From Haloplanus salinus (GTDB taxonomy: Archaea; Halobacteriota; Halobacteria; Halobacteriales; Haloferacaceae), in the NCBI RefSeq assembly GCF_003336245.1, contig NZ_QPHM01000001.1, positions 2,174,113 to 2,238,112 on the forward strand: DNA of 64,000 nt, read 5' to 3'. The notes below the pieces were generated by a model. It was not told the origin of the DNA, searched no databases, and saw only the letters and a program-made list of their open reading frames with translations. Position numbers and translations under genes: made by a program. Numbering within the stretch: the first letter of the stretch is position 1; every line of letters begins with the position of its first letter. Below, piece after piece: positions 8,155-17,122 of the stretch.

Positions 8155-9072
8155 ATGCGCCCACTCGTCCCACTGCTCGCCTTCGCCGTCGTCGTCTCGG
8201 TAACCACCGGCGTCGCCGCCGCCGGCACCGGGGGATCAGCCCCGACCGCCGACGCCGGGGCCGACCGCCTCCGAAGCGTCGCCATCTCCGGCGTGGGGCC
8301 GGTCAACGACTCGAATCGCTCCGGCGTCCATCCCGTCGAGGCCGGCTCGACGCTCCTGGTCCGCGGCACGACCAACCGCCGTCCCGACGACAACGCGATC
8401 GACGTCTCGGTGATCGACGGCCCCGACGCCGACCGCTTCGGGTTCGTCGTCGTGGACTCTTGGGGGTACGACGGCCTCTGGACCGCCCGCCTCTCGGTTC
8501 CGTCGAACGCGACGCCGGGAACGTATCTCCTCGAAGTTCGCGTCGACGGCGACTCGGACGTCCAGCCGTTCGAGGTGACCGAACGTCGGCCGGCGGTGAT
8601 CGAACGGGCCTCGCTGAGCGACGCTTCCCGCACCGTCGCCGGCGAGTCGGTCCCGCCCGGTGCCGTCGCCGTCGAGAACGTCACCCTCCCCGACGGGGGC
8701 TACGTCGAGGTTCGCGATGGCGACGCCCTCGCCGGCCGGTCGGCCTCCCTCGCCCCCGGCCGACACGCCGTCGTCGTCGTCCCCGTCGAGGGTGTCGACG
8801 ACGGGAACGACCTCCGGGCCGTCGCCGTCCGCGGGACGGCCGATGCCGTCGGCGGACCGTACCGTCGGAACGGGACGCCGGTCGCCGTCGCGGTGTCGTC
8901 GTCGGCCGGACCGACGTCGCGGCCGGGGACGGCGAGACCCTCGCCGTCCCCGGCCGCGACGCCTACGCCTACGCCCACGCCCACGACCGGAGCCGGACCC
9001 GGGTTCGGCGGCGTCGTCGCCCTGCTCGCCGTCGTCGCGGCCCTCGGTATCCGCGGCGCCGGTCGATCCTGA
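8155..9072 (+). CDS. secreted surface protein with DUF7282-like domain and PGF-CTERM-like anchor
   Basis: The predicted protein has 305 residues. An N-terminal signal peptide (VPLLAFAVVVSVTTGVAAAG) leads into beta-rich segments. A segment reading VAVENVTLPDGGYVEVRDGD, then LAPGRHAVVVVPVEG, resembles the DUF7282 repeat of haloarchaeal cell-surface proteins. A Pro/Thr/Ser-rich linker (about residues 255-280) precedes GPGFGGVVALLAVVAALGIRG and a basic end, the tripartite form of archaeosortase-processed PGF-CTERM tails. It is probably exported by Sec, glycosylated in the linker, and lipid-anchored. Its function at the surface is unknown. The start was chosen by the signal peptide. Confidence 0.8.
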   Translation: MRPLVPLLAFAVVVSVTTGVAAAGTGGSAPTADAGADRLRSVAISGVGPVNDSNRSGVHPVEAGSTLLVRGTTNRRPDDNAIDVSVIDGPDADRFGFVVVDSWGYDGLWTARLSVPSNATPGTYLLEVRVDGDSDVQPFEVTERRPAVIERASLSDASRTVAGESVPPGAVAVENVTLPDGGYVEVRDGDALAGRSASLAPGRHAVVVVPVEGVDDGNDLRAVAVRGTADAVGGPYRRNGTPVAVAVSSSAGPTSRPGTARPSPSPAATPTPTPTPTTGAGPGFGGVVALLAVVAALGIRGAGRS

Positions 9073-9118
9073 GCCGCTCGCCACAAGAGATATATCTGTC
9101 GTCGGCGTTTGGTCATAT

Positions 9119-9385
9119 ATGAACAAGCATTTCGAAGACACGCTGTACTACATCGGTCGAGCGGGCGAGCACGCGAAAGAAGGCGTCGTGGAAGAACTCG
9201 GGCCGCTGGAGGAGCGATTCCGCGAACTCACCGGGAACGAGAAAGAGCCGGAGCCGTCGCGTCTGGAGACGTTGCAGGACGAACTCAAGGAACTGGAGGC
9301 TCGGGCCGAGGGCGAGACGAAGACGGCCATCGCGGACGCCCGGGAGCGCATCCGTCGCTACCGTGGCAACGACGCGGCGGAGTAG
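9119..9385 (+). CDS. UPF0058 family protein
   Basis: This protein has 88 residues, highly charged and mostly helical: MNKHFEDTLYYIGRAGEHAKEG, then LGPLEERFRELTG, then RLETLQDELKELEARAEGE. The family is conserved in haloarchaea and other Euryarchaeota without an assigned function. A strong TATA-like stretch (agatatatct) lies about 25-35 nt upstream of the ATG, consistent with a leaderless mRNA. It is the last chromosomal gene before the tRNA-Val insertion site. Confidence 0.85.
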   Translation: MNKHFEDTLYYIGRAGEHAKEGVVEELGPLEERFRELTGNEKEPEPSRLETLQDELKELEARAEGETKTAIADARERIRRYRGNDAAE

Positions 9386-9481
9386 GCCTCGACGGGCTCT
9401 ACCGACGAGCGGCTCCGCCGACGTCCGATAATCCAGATACGACAACTCTTAAGTCGACCTCGCCAGTATCTCGTACTGGCA

Positions 9482-9556
9482 GGGTTGGTGGTCTAGCCCG
9501 GTTATGACGGCTCCTTCACACGGAGCAGGCCGGCGGTTCGAATCCGCCCCAACCCA
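9482..9556 (+). tRNA. tRNA-Val (CAC)
   Basis: A complete cloverleaf can be drawn. The acceptor stem is GGGTTGG/CCAACCC with discriminator A. The anticodon stem gctcc/ggagc encloses the loop ttCACac, giving anticodon CAC (reads GUG). The T-arm is ggcgg-ttcgaat-ccgcc. CCA is not encoded after the discriminator. The 3' end is the probable attachment site of the downstream integrated element, and its last 13 bases recur at 25293 and 27199. Confidence 0.95.
9532..9556 (+). other. attachment site (attL): tRNA-Val T-arm and acceptor 3' end
   Basis: The last 13 bases (ccgccccaaccca, 9544-9556) are repeated exactly at 25293-25305 and 27199-27211. The copy at 27186-27211 also matches the T-arm with one inserted base and two changes. 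tRNA 3' ends are the commonest integration sites for archaeal tyrosine recombinases. Confidence 0.6.
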
Positions 9557-9562
9557 TACGCC

Positions 9563-9769
9563 TCATTTCGTTCGGCGCAGGAACTGACCCGAGAGCTGTC
9601 TTGCGATTTCGAATCGGATAGCAACATCTGCCGGTTGAAGGAAGCAGGCCGCATGCTCCGGGTCGCCGCAGTCATGCGATACAACTGAATTGTTGAGCGT
9701 ATCGGTAATAAATATTTGCGTATCACGACTCAGCCATACACGGGTAGAAGGTTCGCATGACTCCGCAAG
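9563..9769 (-). pseudogene. 5'-truncated coding remnant next to the tRNA
   Basis: The minus strand has a 68-codon frame with no ATG or GTG start, bounded upstream by a stop codon. It reads STRVWLSRDTQIFITDTLN, then HDCGDPEHAACFLQPADV, then RFEIARQLSGQFLRRTK and a stop at 9563, seven bases from the tRNA. Composition and codon use look protein-coding, but no family is recognised. It is most likely the 3' end of a gene whose 5' part was lost. It could still be expressed from an unusual start. Confidence 0.4.
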
Positions 9770-9827
9770 TTAAGAGCCGGATCTAAAACAAATTTTTTCC
9801 AGGATTTGATGATAGAGTGTACTAACT

Positions 9828-10337
9828 GTGCCCAATAACTACCCTAATGATTGGAATCAACGCAGAAAAAAGGTGTATGAAAGAGACGGATATTCTTGTA
9901 CAAGGTGTGGGGCGAGAGGCGGTTCTGACGGTGATACTGAGCTGCACGCACATCATGAGCTACCGATAAGCCAAGGGGGAAGTCACAAACTCTCTAATCT
10001 GACGACAGTCTGCAAATCCTGTCACGAAGAAATACATGGACACAATATTCCCACAGGCGGTGACTTTTCTGAAAACAAAAATACCACCCCGAAGACAAGT
10101 CGAACGCAGCCAACTGGCGCAACCAGAGGTCAAAAGACAGTTGAGAGCAGTATCAAAGAGTGGGGACTCCCAGAGAGGATTATAGTTGTCACTTGGTTAC
10201 TTTCAGGTATCATAGGGGGTCCTATGGTGGTTTCTGGTCAGGTCACTGGTGCGATTGTTTTCGTGATCTTCATTTCGGTAGTATGTACTTTGGTTGTAAA
10301 GCTACTCGGCAGAAAATCATCGGATGTGGATTCTTAG
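9828..10337 (+). CDS. HNH endonuclease with C-terminal membrane segments
   Basis: The predicted protein has 169 residues and starts at GTG. Residues 1-75 form an HNH domain: CTRCGARGG (first Cys pair), LHAHHELPISQGGSHKLSNLTTVC (catalytic HH and Asn), then CKSCHEEIHG (second Cys pair and final His). A polar linker (residues 76-115) follows. Two hydrophobic stretches then read VVTWLLSGIIGGPMVV and GAIVFVIFISVVCTLVVKLL. The gene is strikingly AT-rich compared with its neighbours, a sign of transfer. A nuclease tethered to the membrane would suit a role against incoming DNA, but that is inference. It lies between tRNA-Val and the CRISPR array. Confidence 0.8.
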   Translation: MPNNYPNDWNQRRKKVYERDGYSCTRCGARGGSDGDTELHAHHELPISQGGSHKLSNLTTVCKSCHEEIHGHNIPTGGDFSENKNTTPKTSRTQPTGATRGQKTVESSIKEWGLPERIIVVTWLLSGIIGGPMVVSGQVTGAIVFVIFISVVCTLVVKLLGRKSSDVDS

Positions 10338-10447
10338 GACTGTTCTGATCGGGATGAGTAAGATAAGTCATGCCTACCCACATTTGAACCTTTGAATTAA
10401 CGACATTGATTCCTCGGAAAAGTCGACATCATGTATGATCCGTCATG

Positions 10448-10467
10448 CCTCCACGTAGATCTGAAAC
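10448..10467 (-). repeat. partial decayed CRISPR repeat at the leader-distal end
   Basis: cctccacgtagatctgaaac matches the two ends of the repeat with about ten central bases missing. It is 35 bases from the first full repeat, the usual spacer length here, so it looks like one more, eroded, repeat unit. Confidence 0.4.
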
Positions 10468-10502
10468 GGGCGTATCTGAACACTAATTGGTATTAGTTGC
10501 GT

Positions 10503-12702
10503 GCCTCAACCTCATAAGGGTAGACCTGAAACGCGTAGGCAGCGACCAGACCGGATATACGCCGAGGCTTCAATCTCACAAAGTGGATCTGAAACGCAAT
10601 CGACATGCACCGAGAGATTCATCAACTGGAGCTTCAATCTCACAAAGGTGGGCCTGGAACTGGCTCGACGAACAGGCCACCGTCTTTCAGAACGGTGCTT
10701 CTATCTCACAAGGGTAGTTCTGGAACTTGTCCTCGATGCGCTTGGTCTGGATCTGCTCGCCACTTCAATCTCAGAAGGGTAGCTCTGGAACCACGGTGCA
10801 AGGACGCACAGCACGCTAACCAATCAGCTTCAATCCCACAAGGGTAGCTCTGGAACGCGGAGTACGGCGAGCTGGTGGACCGCTAACTGGCTGCTTCAAT
10901 CCCGCATGGGTAGATCTGGAACTATCCTGATCGAATGTGGTCTGAAGTGCTTTATGGGTGCTTCAATCTCACAAGGGTAGCTCCGGAACTCTCGAATTGG
11001 CCCTCGTAGATGCCCTCGTTGGTGACGCTTCAACCTCACAAGGGTAGTTCTGGAACGGTCGCCAGCCAGCGCGGACAGGGCGGCGAACGCCAGTGCGACG
11101 CTTCAATCTCACAAGGGTAGTTCTGGAACGGTCGCCAGCCAGCGCGGGCGGGCTGGAGAGGTCGTTGCTTCAATCTCACAAGGGTAGTTCTGGAACCAGC
11201 CTCTCTTGAGTTGTTCTTACCGTCGACGAGTGCTTCAATCTCACAAGGGTAGTTCTGGAACGGGCACACACGTCGACCGGGCGAGAGACGTTCCGGACGC
11301 TTCAATCTCAGAAGGGTAGCTCTGGAACGACGGGCGGTATCGGCTGGCGATCGTCAACCCGCAGCTTCAACCTCAGAAGGGTAGCTCTGGAACCAATGCC
11401 CCGAGTTCGGACATACGCTGGAAACGTGCTTCAACCTCATAAGGGTAGACCTGGGACTGGTTGTGCGGTCGGACGTTGTGAACATCCTTCCGCGAGCTTC
11501 AACCTCACAATGGTAGACCTGGAACTCGGCGTCGCGAGGTCGCGGCCGCCGCCGACGTAACTTCAATCCCACAAGGGTAGCTCTGCAACCGGTAGGTCCG
11601 TCTTTGCCGCGACGTTGGTCATGACGCTTCAATCCCACAAGGGTAGATCTGGAACTGTCGAACGATACCGTGGGCCTGCGTTTCGATGGCGCTTCAATCT
11701 CACAAGGGTAGTTCTGGAACTGCGTCGGTCGTGGTGTCGGTGTCGGTAGTCATGCGCTTCAACCTCACAAGGGTAGTTCTGGAACTCGGGACGAATGCTG
11801 ACGCCGACGTGAGCCTCACGAGGCTTCAACCTCACAAGGGTAGTTCTGGAACCCTCTTTTTCGGCGGCATCGGGGCGGCCTACTACGCGCTTCAACCTCA
11901 CAAGGGTAGTTCTGGAACCGGTTTCGCCCATGTTATAGCGCGTTATAACGGAGCTTCAACCTCACAAGGGTAGTTCTGGAACTTGGCGACATCGGGGAGG
12001 AAAAGACCTCGAAGGAGCAGCTTCAACCTCACAAGGGTAGTTCTGGAACCGTTGCGCGCCGCCGACCGCATCCGTCGCAGGTGCCGCTTCAACCTCACAA
12101 GGGTAGTTCTGGAACCTGCGACGAGTCTCCCCGATACGAGCGTCGTGGTCGCTTCAACCTCACAAGGGTAGTTCTGGAACGTGGGCGCCGCCGGCACTGC
12201 CCCGCAGCGCTTCGAGCTTCAACCTCACAAGGGTAGTTCTGGAACTCCGCCGAGGCGGGCGTCCGGCGCGCGTCCGGGTCGCTTCAACCTCACAAGGGTA
12301 GTTCTGGAACCGAGCCACTCGACGCCCGGGACCTGGAGGTCGAGGCTTCAACCTCACAAGGGTAGTTCTGGAACACATCGGGTTCGCACACGCCCACGTG
12401 CGCTTGGTGCTTCAACCTCACAAGGGTAGTTCTGGAACCGTCACGGTCGCGCCCTGTTGGCCGGCAAGCGCCGTGCTTCAACCTCACAAGGGTAGTTCTG
12501 GAACGCGGCATCTCCGCGTCGTGAGTGGTTCCGGTGATGCCGCTTCAACCTCACAAGGGTAGTTCTGGAACAAGAGCAGTCCGAGCGCCGCCCGGACGGT
12601 CACGCCGCTTCAACCTCACAAGGGTAGTTCTGGAACGACCTTCCCACGCTCCCGACGCAGTGCTTCGGGTGAGCTTCAACCTCACAAGGGTAGTTCTGGA
12701 AC
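10503..12702 (-). CRISPR. CRISPR array, 34 repeats of 30 bp and 33 spacers
   Basis: The + strand consensus begins GCTTCAACCTCACAAGGG and continues TAGTTCTGGAAC. The reverse complement ends in GGTTGAAGC, the 5' handle type of haloarchaeal I-B crRNA. Transcription is therefore on the minus strand, from about 12702 to 10503, the same direction as the cas operon. Spacers are 34-38 nt except one of 43 (11057-11099). The 15 repeats from 11756 to 12702 are identical; those below about 11720 carry substitutions and the lowest ones are most degenerate, as expected for the old, leader-distal end. A repeat at 10567 is one base short. Two neighbouring spacers share their first 18 bases. Confidence 0.97.
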
Positions 12703-12806
12703 CATGGCCGTCTGACCACGTACAGCGGCTCTATTCGTTGATTCTACTTCGGTGTTTCCGTCGACCTACAATACCCGCTCAACCCCTGGGGGTCGATGGA
12801 AACAGG
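12703..12806 (-). promoter_or_regulatory. short leader-side region between cas3 and the CRISPR array
   Basis: Only 104 bases separate the cas3 stop from the newest repeat. This is where the leader should lie given the transcription direction. It is not AT-rich and no clear TATA box is seen. It may be a shortened leader, or the array may be read through from the cas operon. Confidence 0.35.
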
Positions 12807-15317
12807 CTACTCGATACTCAGCCGGCCTCCCCTCCGGAGCTGATAGATCGACTCATCGCCACGAGCATCCACGTAGTAGAGATGACTTCGACCGGAGAGT
12901 GGGACAGCACCGGTGGCTTCTATCGTCGCCTCATCACATGGCACGGACACCTGCCGCTGCTGGAGTGCGTTCTGGAGGCCTCGAAGACGACGATATCTCC
13001 CCTCTGCGACCAACCTCTCGTGGGCGTCGAATAGATTCCGCTCGTTCTCGGTCATCCCTACTACAATATCTACCTGCTCGCGCTCGTCCGGAATCAGAGA
13101 CTCCTCTCGGAGTGATGCGAACTTCGCTGCTTCTGCGTCAGCGACCAGCTCTCGGTCTCCAGGCTTGGTCTCGGAGTGAAGTAACTTGAAGTAGCGTTCA
13201 CCACCATCTTGAGCCATCGTCTGCTCGGTGATCTGTCCGTCAGCATGGATGTCATCGAGGGCCTGACGAGTCGGGTCGAGCAGATCGTAGCCGTCTCGAT
13301 AGACGATATCACCGGTCGCGATCTCATGCTCCGGGCTCGCTAACCGCCAGATGACGACCTCCGCTGTCTCGCCACCGAATTCCCGGTTGCATCGTCCGGC
13401 CGTTTGGATCAACGACGGAAGCGGAGCCAGGTCGCGGTACGCTCGCTCGAAGCTCACGTCGACGCCGGCCTCGATGAGCTGTGTCGACGCGACATAGAGC
13501 TGTTCGTCCGAATCCAAGAGATCCCGAATCGTCTTCAGCAGTATCGTCCGGTCGATGGGTCGCAGTCGAGAAGTGAGTAGTCCGACCAGCGGGCCGTCGT
13601 GTGCCTTCGCTCGGGAGAATAGCTCCGCACTCAGTTGCTCGGAGAGAGCTTCAGCAGATGGAATGTCCTCGTACAACTCGGCCAAGAGGCCATTCAGGGA
13701 GACGGCATCGTCGAGTTGCGCTACGAGTTGCTGTCCCTGTTCATCCACACTGGCGACCGTATTTCCGACTGTGAGAACGCTCGTCGCGTCGGCATCGACG
13801 AGTTGGGAGATAGCGTCCTTGATTGGTTTCGGTGCCGCTGAGCGTGGCTGATCCAGATAGTCGATGACCGAGGGATCGAGTTGGTACTGAATACGTGGAT
13901 GATCACCCAAGAACTCGAAGTACTGACTCGGTTCTTCGACTAATTCGTATGGCTCGGTCGCGTACGGCAGCTCATTGAGGAGTCGAGGCTGGGTCGCAGT
14001 CATCAAAATCACGGTGGCATCGAACTCTCGGACGAGCATATCCACCGTCCACGCGATGAATCGCCACCACGGTTTGGGGAGCGCCTGCGGCTCATCAAGC
14101 AGTATCGTCGTGTTCTCCAGTGCCGGAATCTTGATGGACTGCTTGTTCGTCGGTCCGGCCAGCGACTCGAAAAGCTGTACGAACGTCGTAAGCACCAGTG
14201 GGGCTCGCCACGTTTGTGCGAGGAGTTCAGCCGCGTCAGTGTCGACGCGCGTTTCCGGCGGTAGTGTTCGCGTCTCCGACAGATGATGATGCAGAGTGTA
14301 TTCAGGACTATTCGGAGTGGCATCGAGGAGTTCACGGACGATCTCGTCGACCTGATCTAAGATGGACGTATAGGGGAGTGCGTAGACGACTCGACCACTC
14401 TCCTCAGAGAGTTGCAGGGCAGCATGTAGCCCTGTGAGTGTCTTTCCAAAGCCGGTCGGCAGGGTAATTGTTGCAAGTGACGAGTCGGACGCCTCGAACG
14501 CGGACAGGTTATCCAGTACACTAAGCCGTGCCGTCTCCCGAAACTGGTTCAAGCGTTTCTGTATTCGAGAGTCAGCAGTCGGCAACTGTTGGATGTGCTC
14601 ATTGATGATGCTCGGAGAGTGCCCTGGAGCCTCAATGACATCGAGGCCGGCAGAGGCCAGTTTGTCAGCGCTTACTAAGATCCCAAACAGGTGAATAACG
14701 TCGTCGTAGGTTCCGTCGCTGACACCGAATGCAGAGAGTGTCTCATGAGGTTGCCGCGAACTCAAATACTCGATAAAATCGACGAGCGACCCGTCTCCGT
14801 TCGTAGCATTAGCCAGCAGCTCGTCTGCAACATCAGGTGCCGCTTCGTGGATGTTCTTCAGTTGCTTCTGTACCAGTTGAAACCGATTCTGATTCTGTCT
14901 CCGATTCAGATTGGTTGTCCTTCGAATCTCGGCTCGTGTATCTGGGAGCGGTTGGTGGTGCTTAGCGACGGCGACAAAGGCAGGGACGCGCCAGCCCGCC
15001 TCAATGCCATTCTTCATTAACGCGTACTCGGTCGCGTACGCGCTAATCCGAGCGTGCTGCTTTCGTCGTTGCTGTTCCCGAGTCAATTCGACCCGCTCAT
15101 CTGGCCCCGCTCGATCCACCTTTCGAATATACGACTGAAACCACTCAGTCACCTTCCCGAAATCGTGGAGATATGCCGCAGTCTTCGCTACCTCCTGTAG
15201 TACTGAATCATCTGTCGTTAGCTCTGCAGCGTACGCCTGTGTCGTTTCGAGGTGGCGCTGAAGGGATGCACTTCCACCTGAACCGGTCGGTCGTGCCAGA
15301 AAATCAGGCGTAGTCAT
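12807..15317 (-). CDS. cas3: CRISPR-associated helicase/nuclease Cas3 (type I-B)
   Basis: The protein has 836 residues. It unwinds and degrades target DNA once recruited by Cascade. The N-terminal HD nuclease domain has AAYLHDFGKVTEWF (about residues 47-60) and VAKHHQPLP. The superfamily 2 helicase has Walker A LPTGFGKT (about residue 288), the DEPQ box TTILLDEPQALP, TATQP, and the C-terminal motifs VASTQLIEAGVDVSF and QTAGRCNREF. Both nuclease and helicase residues seem present, so the effector should be active. It overlaps cas5 by four bases and is the last gene of the operon. In other haloarchaea cas4-cas1-cas2 follow here; here the array follows directly. Confidence 0.96.
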   Translation of the reverse strand: MTTPDFLARPTGSGGSASLQRHLETTQAYAAELTTDDSVLQEVAKTAAYLHDFGKVTEWFQSYIRKVDRAGPDERVELTREQQRRKQHARISAYATEYALMKNGIEAGWRVPAFVAVAKHHQPLPDTRAEIRRTTNLNRRQNQNRFQLVQKQLKNIHEAAPDVADELLANATNGDGSLVDFIEYLSSRQPHETLSAFGVSDGTYDDVIHLFGILVSADKLASAGLDVIEAPGHSPSIINEHIQQLPTADSRIQKRLNQFRETARLSVLDNLSAFEASDSSLATITLPTGFGKTLTGLHAALQLSEESGRVVYALPYTSILDQVDEIVRELLDATPNSPEYTLHHHLSETRTLPPETRVDTDAAELLAQTWRAPLVLTTFVQLFESLAGPTNKQSIKIPALENTTILLDEPQALPKPWWRFIAWTVDMLVREFDATVILMTATQPRLLNELPYATEPYELVEEPSQYFEFLGDHPRIQYQLDPSVIDYLDQPRSAAPKPIKDAISQLVDADATSVLTVGNTVASVDEQGQQLVAQLDDAVSLNGLLAELYEDIPSAEALSEQLSAELFSRAKAHDGPLVGLLTSRLRPIDRTILLKTIRDLLDSDEQLYVASTQLIEAGVDVSFERAYRDLAPLPSLIQTAGRCNREFGGETAEVVIWRLASPEHEIATGDIVYRDGYDLLDPTRQALDDIHADGQITEQTMAQDGGERYFKLLHSETKPGDRELVADAEAAKFASLREESLIPDEREQVDIVVGMTENERNLFDAHERLVAEGRYRRLRGLQNALQQRQVSVPCDEATIEATGAVPLSGRSHLYYVDARGDESIYQLRRGGRLSIE

Positions 15318-16081
15318 ACGAACAGAAGCGCATCGTCTCCTGTCGTGTACGCTTCTGTGCTTGGAAGCACCGAAACCTGCTCGCCAGCCTTAGAGAACGC
15401 GTACGAAACAAAGCTGGTTGGCTTTCGACTATGTTTCGCGGTCGTGAAGCGTTGCGGTGTTCGTTCGACACTAACGCTGCTGGTCGCTTTCGCAGTGTCA
15501 ATAGGTGCCGTCGAGTCCACGCTCTCGACAGTCGTCGGTTCGAGCTCGTGTACGTCCCACTCCGGAACATGAGCAACACACTCAGATCGTCCAAGACAGG
15601 GGGTGTATGCGAATTTCTTGGCAGCGAGACGATCAACGAGATCGTTGTGTACCTCATCGTCATTGAGGGATACGAAGATCCGGTACGAGGGGTCTCTGAG
15701 GTACTCGTACAGTCGTTGCTGTCGGTCTCCAAGCGTTGATTCTCGGGAAATAAAGTTCCGCAGGACACCCTTCCCTCGACCGGATTCAAAATCCTCTCCG
15801 GCAGTGCTCAGATCCAGTTTGGCGAGTTGAAAGGGATCTATGGGCGAGTCGACGATAATTGAGAATGCGGCGTTTTGTTTCGAGAAAGCATCGTAGTAGC
15901 TATCTCGACTGTAACCGAGAAGCGCCGCGACAAGTCCCATTGCTGTTGTCGGTGGGATAATTCGATAACTTTGCTTGACAGTCGTCGTGTCGATCCGACC
16001 GAAGTGTGCCCACTTGCCCCTGATCGTAAATTCGACTGCCCTGTTTCGTGGAGGGGTAACGGCCTCGTTCTCGTCTGCCAT
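15314..16081 (-). CDS. cas5: Cas5, type I-B Cascade subunit
   Basis: This 255-residue protein binds the 5' handle of the crRNA in Cascade. The N-terminal RAMP fold shows VEFTIRGKWAHFGRIDTT and YRIIPPTTAMGLVAALLGYSRDSYY, typical of Cas5h/Cas5b. The acidic middle and STLGDRQQRLYEYLRDPSYRIFV are also family-like. The start MADENEAVTPP was preferred over the longer frame because it falls seven bases after the cas7 stop and just before the conserved fold. It overlaps cas3 by four bases. Confidence 0.93.
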   Translation of the reverse strand: MADENEAVTPPRNRAVEFTIRGKWAHFGRIDTTTVKQSYRIIPPTTAMGLVAALLGYSRDSYYDAFSKQNAAFSIIVDSPIDPFQLAKLDLSTAGEDFESGRGKGVLRNFISRESTLGDRQQRLYEYLRDPSYRIFVSLNDDEVHNDLVDRLAAKKFAYTPCLGRSECVAHVPEWDVHELEPTTVESVDSTAPIDTAKATSSVSVERTPQRFTTAKHSRKPTSFVSYAFSKAGEQVSVLPSTEAYTTGDDALLFV

Positions 16082-16088
16082 TGGCTCT

Positions 16089-17105
16089 CTATGCGTACAC
16101 GTCGATAACGTCGGTCGTAACGTGCTCTTGGAGTCCGTCGTAGAGGATATCCTCTGCATCGCCAACGTTCTCACCGTCGCTGAAGGTGAGGTACTTGCTC
16201 CCCACGACATGGACCGTTTCGATCTGATCGCTGAGTTCCTCGATACGATTGAGGAGGTCGGTGATGTCAAGCGTTACATCATCGATACTTCGCAGCTCTT
16301 GATCCGGCTTCGAGTGCTCCGAGTCGATTGAAATCAGCCGGTCGAGATCTCCCTCGTAATGATTCCCATCGTACTCGACGCGGAGGTACAGTCGTGGGCT
16401 GTGACCCATTTTCGAACGGCTCAGCGTTTGATTCTTGATCGCACGCCATAGAGTCGTATCCAACCGTTCCACGTCAGTATTACTCAGCCCAGTTCCGGTT
16501 GCAGCGTTCTCGTTCACCACGCCATGGAACCGGACGAGGGCATACGCGAGTCGGTGATCCGTCGCGAACGTGCCTTGCTCCGCTTCGCCCCCGCTGGTCA
16601 CCGTCACAGAGAGTTTCTTCGACTCTCGGTTGGGAACGACCTCGTTCAGACTACGACCCAGCGAGAATTGGACGGGGCCAGTAAACTGTGGAATATCTCC
16701 CGTATCGAGTTCATTATCCACGTCTTCACTGAACGAGAGCGGCGCACCGAAGTACCGAACGTCAGTTGCCTTCTCGATGAAGGTATCAAATAGCTCATTC
16801 GGCTCGTACTCGGAGAGCTCATCGCTGTCGATATCGAGTAGCTCCAAGAAGAGTTCGTCCCGTCCGGAGGGGTCGATGTCCGCTTTGCTGGGATTCAGAA
16901 TGTAGATTCCGTGGCCGTCATCGTAGAGCTGATCCCGAATAAACCGTTTCAGCCGGACATCGGTAACGACCGCTCGCCCCGTCTCCTCGTCCACGCGGGG
17001 TTTGTTATCCGCTGATAGAGGATCACCATTCGGGTTGCAATCTTCTGCATCGTACAAAAACACGATCTCGGAGCGGTTCTCAACGTCGGTTTGGTATGTA
17101 CTCAT
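16089..17105 (-). CDS. cas7: Cas7 (Csh2), type I-B Cascade backbone
   Basis: The protein has 338 residues. Several copies form the helical backbone that covers the spacer part of the crRNA. The signature FLYDAEDCNPNGDPL near residue 20, then RAVVTDVRLKRFIRDQLY and FTGPVQFSLGRSLNEVV, identify the Csh2 family. SKMGHSPRLYLRVEYDGNHYEGDL is near the C-terminal third. It lies 17 bases after cas8b and seven before cas5, within one operon. Confidence 0.95.
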   Translation of the reverse strand: MSTYQTDVENRSEIVFLYDAEDCNPNGDPLSADNKPRVDEETGRAVVTDVRLKRFIRDQLYDDGHGIYILNPSKADIDPSGRDELFLELLDIDSDELSEYEPNELFDTFIEKATDVRYFGAPLSFSEDVDNELDTGDIPQFTGPVQFSLGRSLNEVVPNRESKKLSVTVTSGGEAEQGTFATDHRLAYALVRFHGVVNENAATGTGLSNTDVERLDTTLWRAIKNQTLSRSKMGHSPRLYLRVEYDGNHYEGDLDRLISIDSEHSKPDQELRSIDDVTLDITDLLNRIEELSDQIETVHVVGSKYLTFSDGENVGDAEDILYDGLQEHVTTDVIDVYA

Positions 17106-17122
17106 GGTGTTGATGGAGTCGA

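Noticed and set aside
11036..12511. Several frames within the CRISPR array with repeated NYPCEVEA- or SHKGSSGT-like motifs
   Set aside because: They are translations of the CRISPR repeat and not proteins.
10503..12702. Spacers matching other parts of this window (self-targeting)
   Set aside because: By eye no spacer longer than about 12 bases could be matched to the window; a proper search was not possible.
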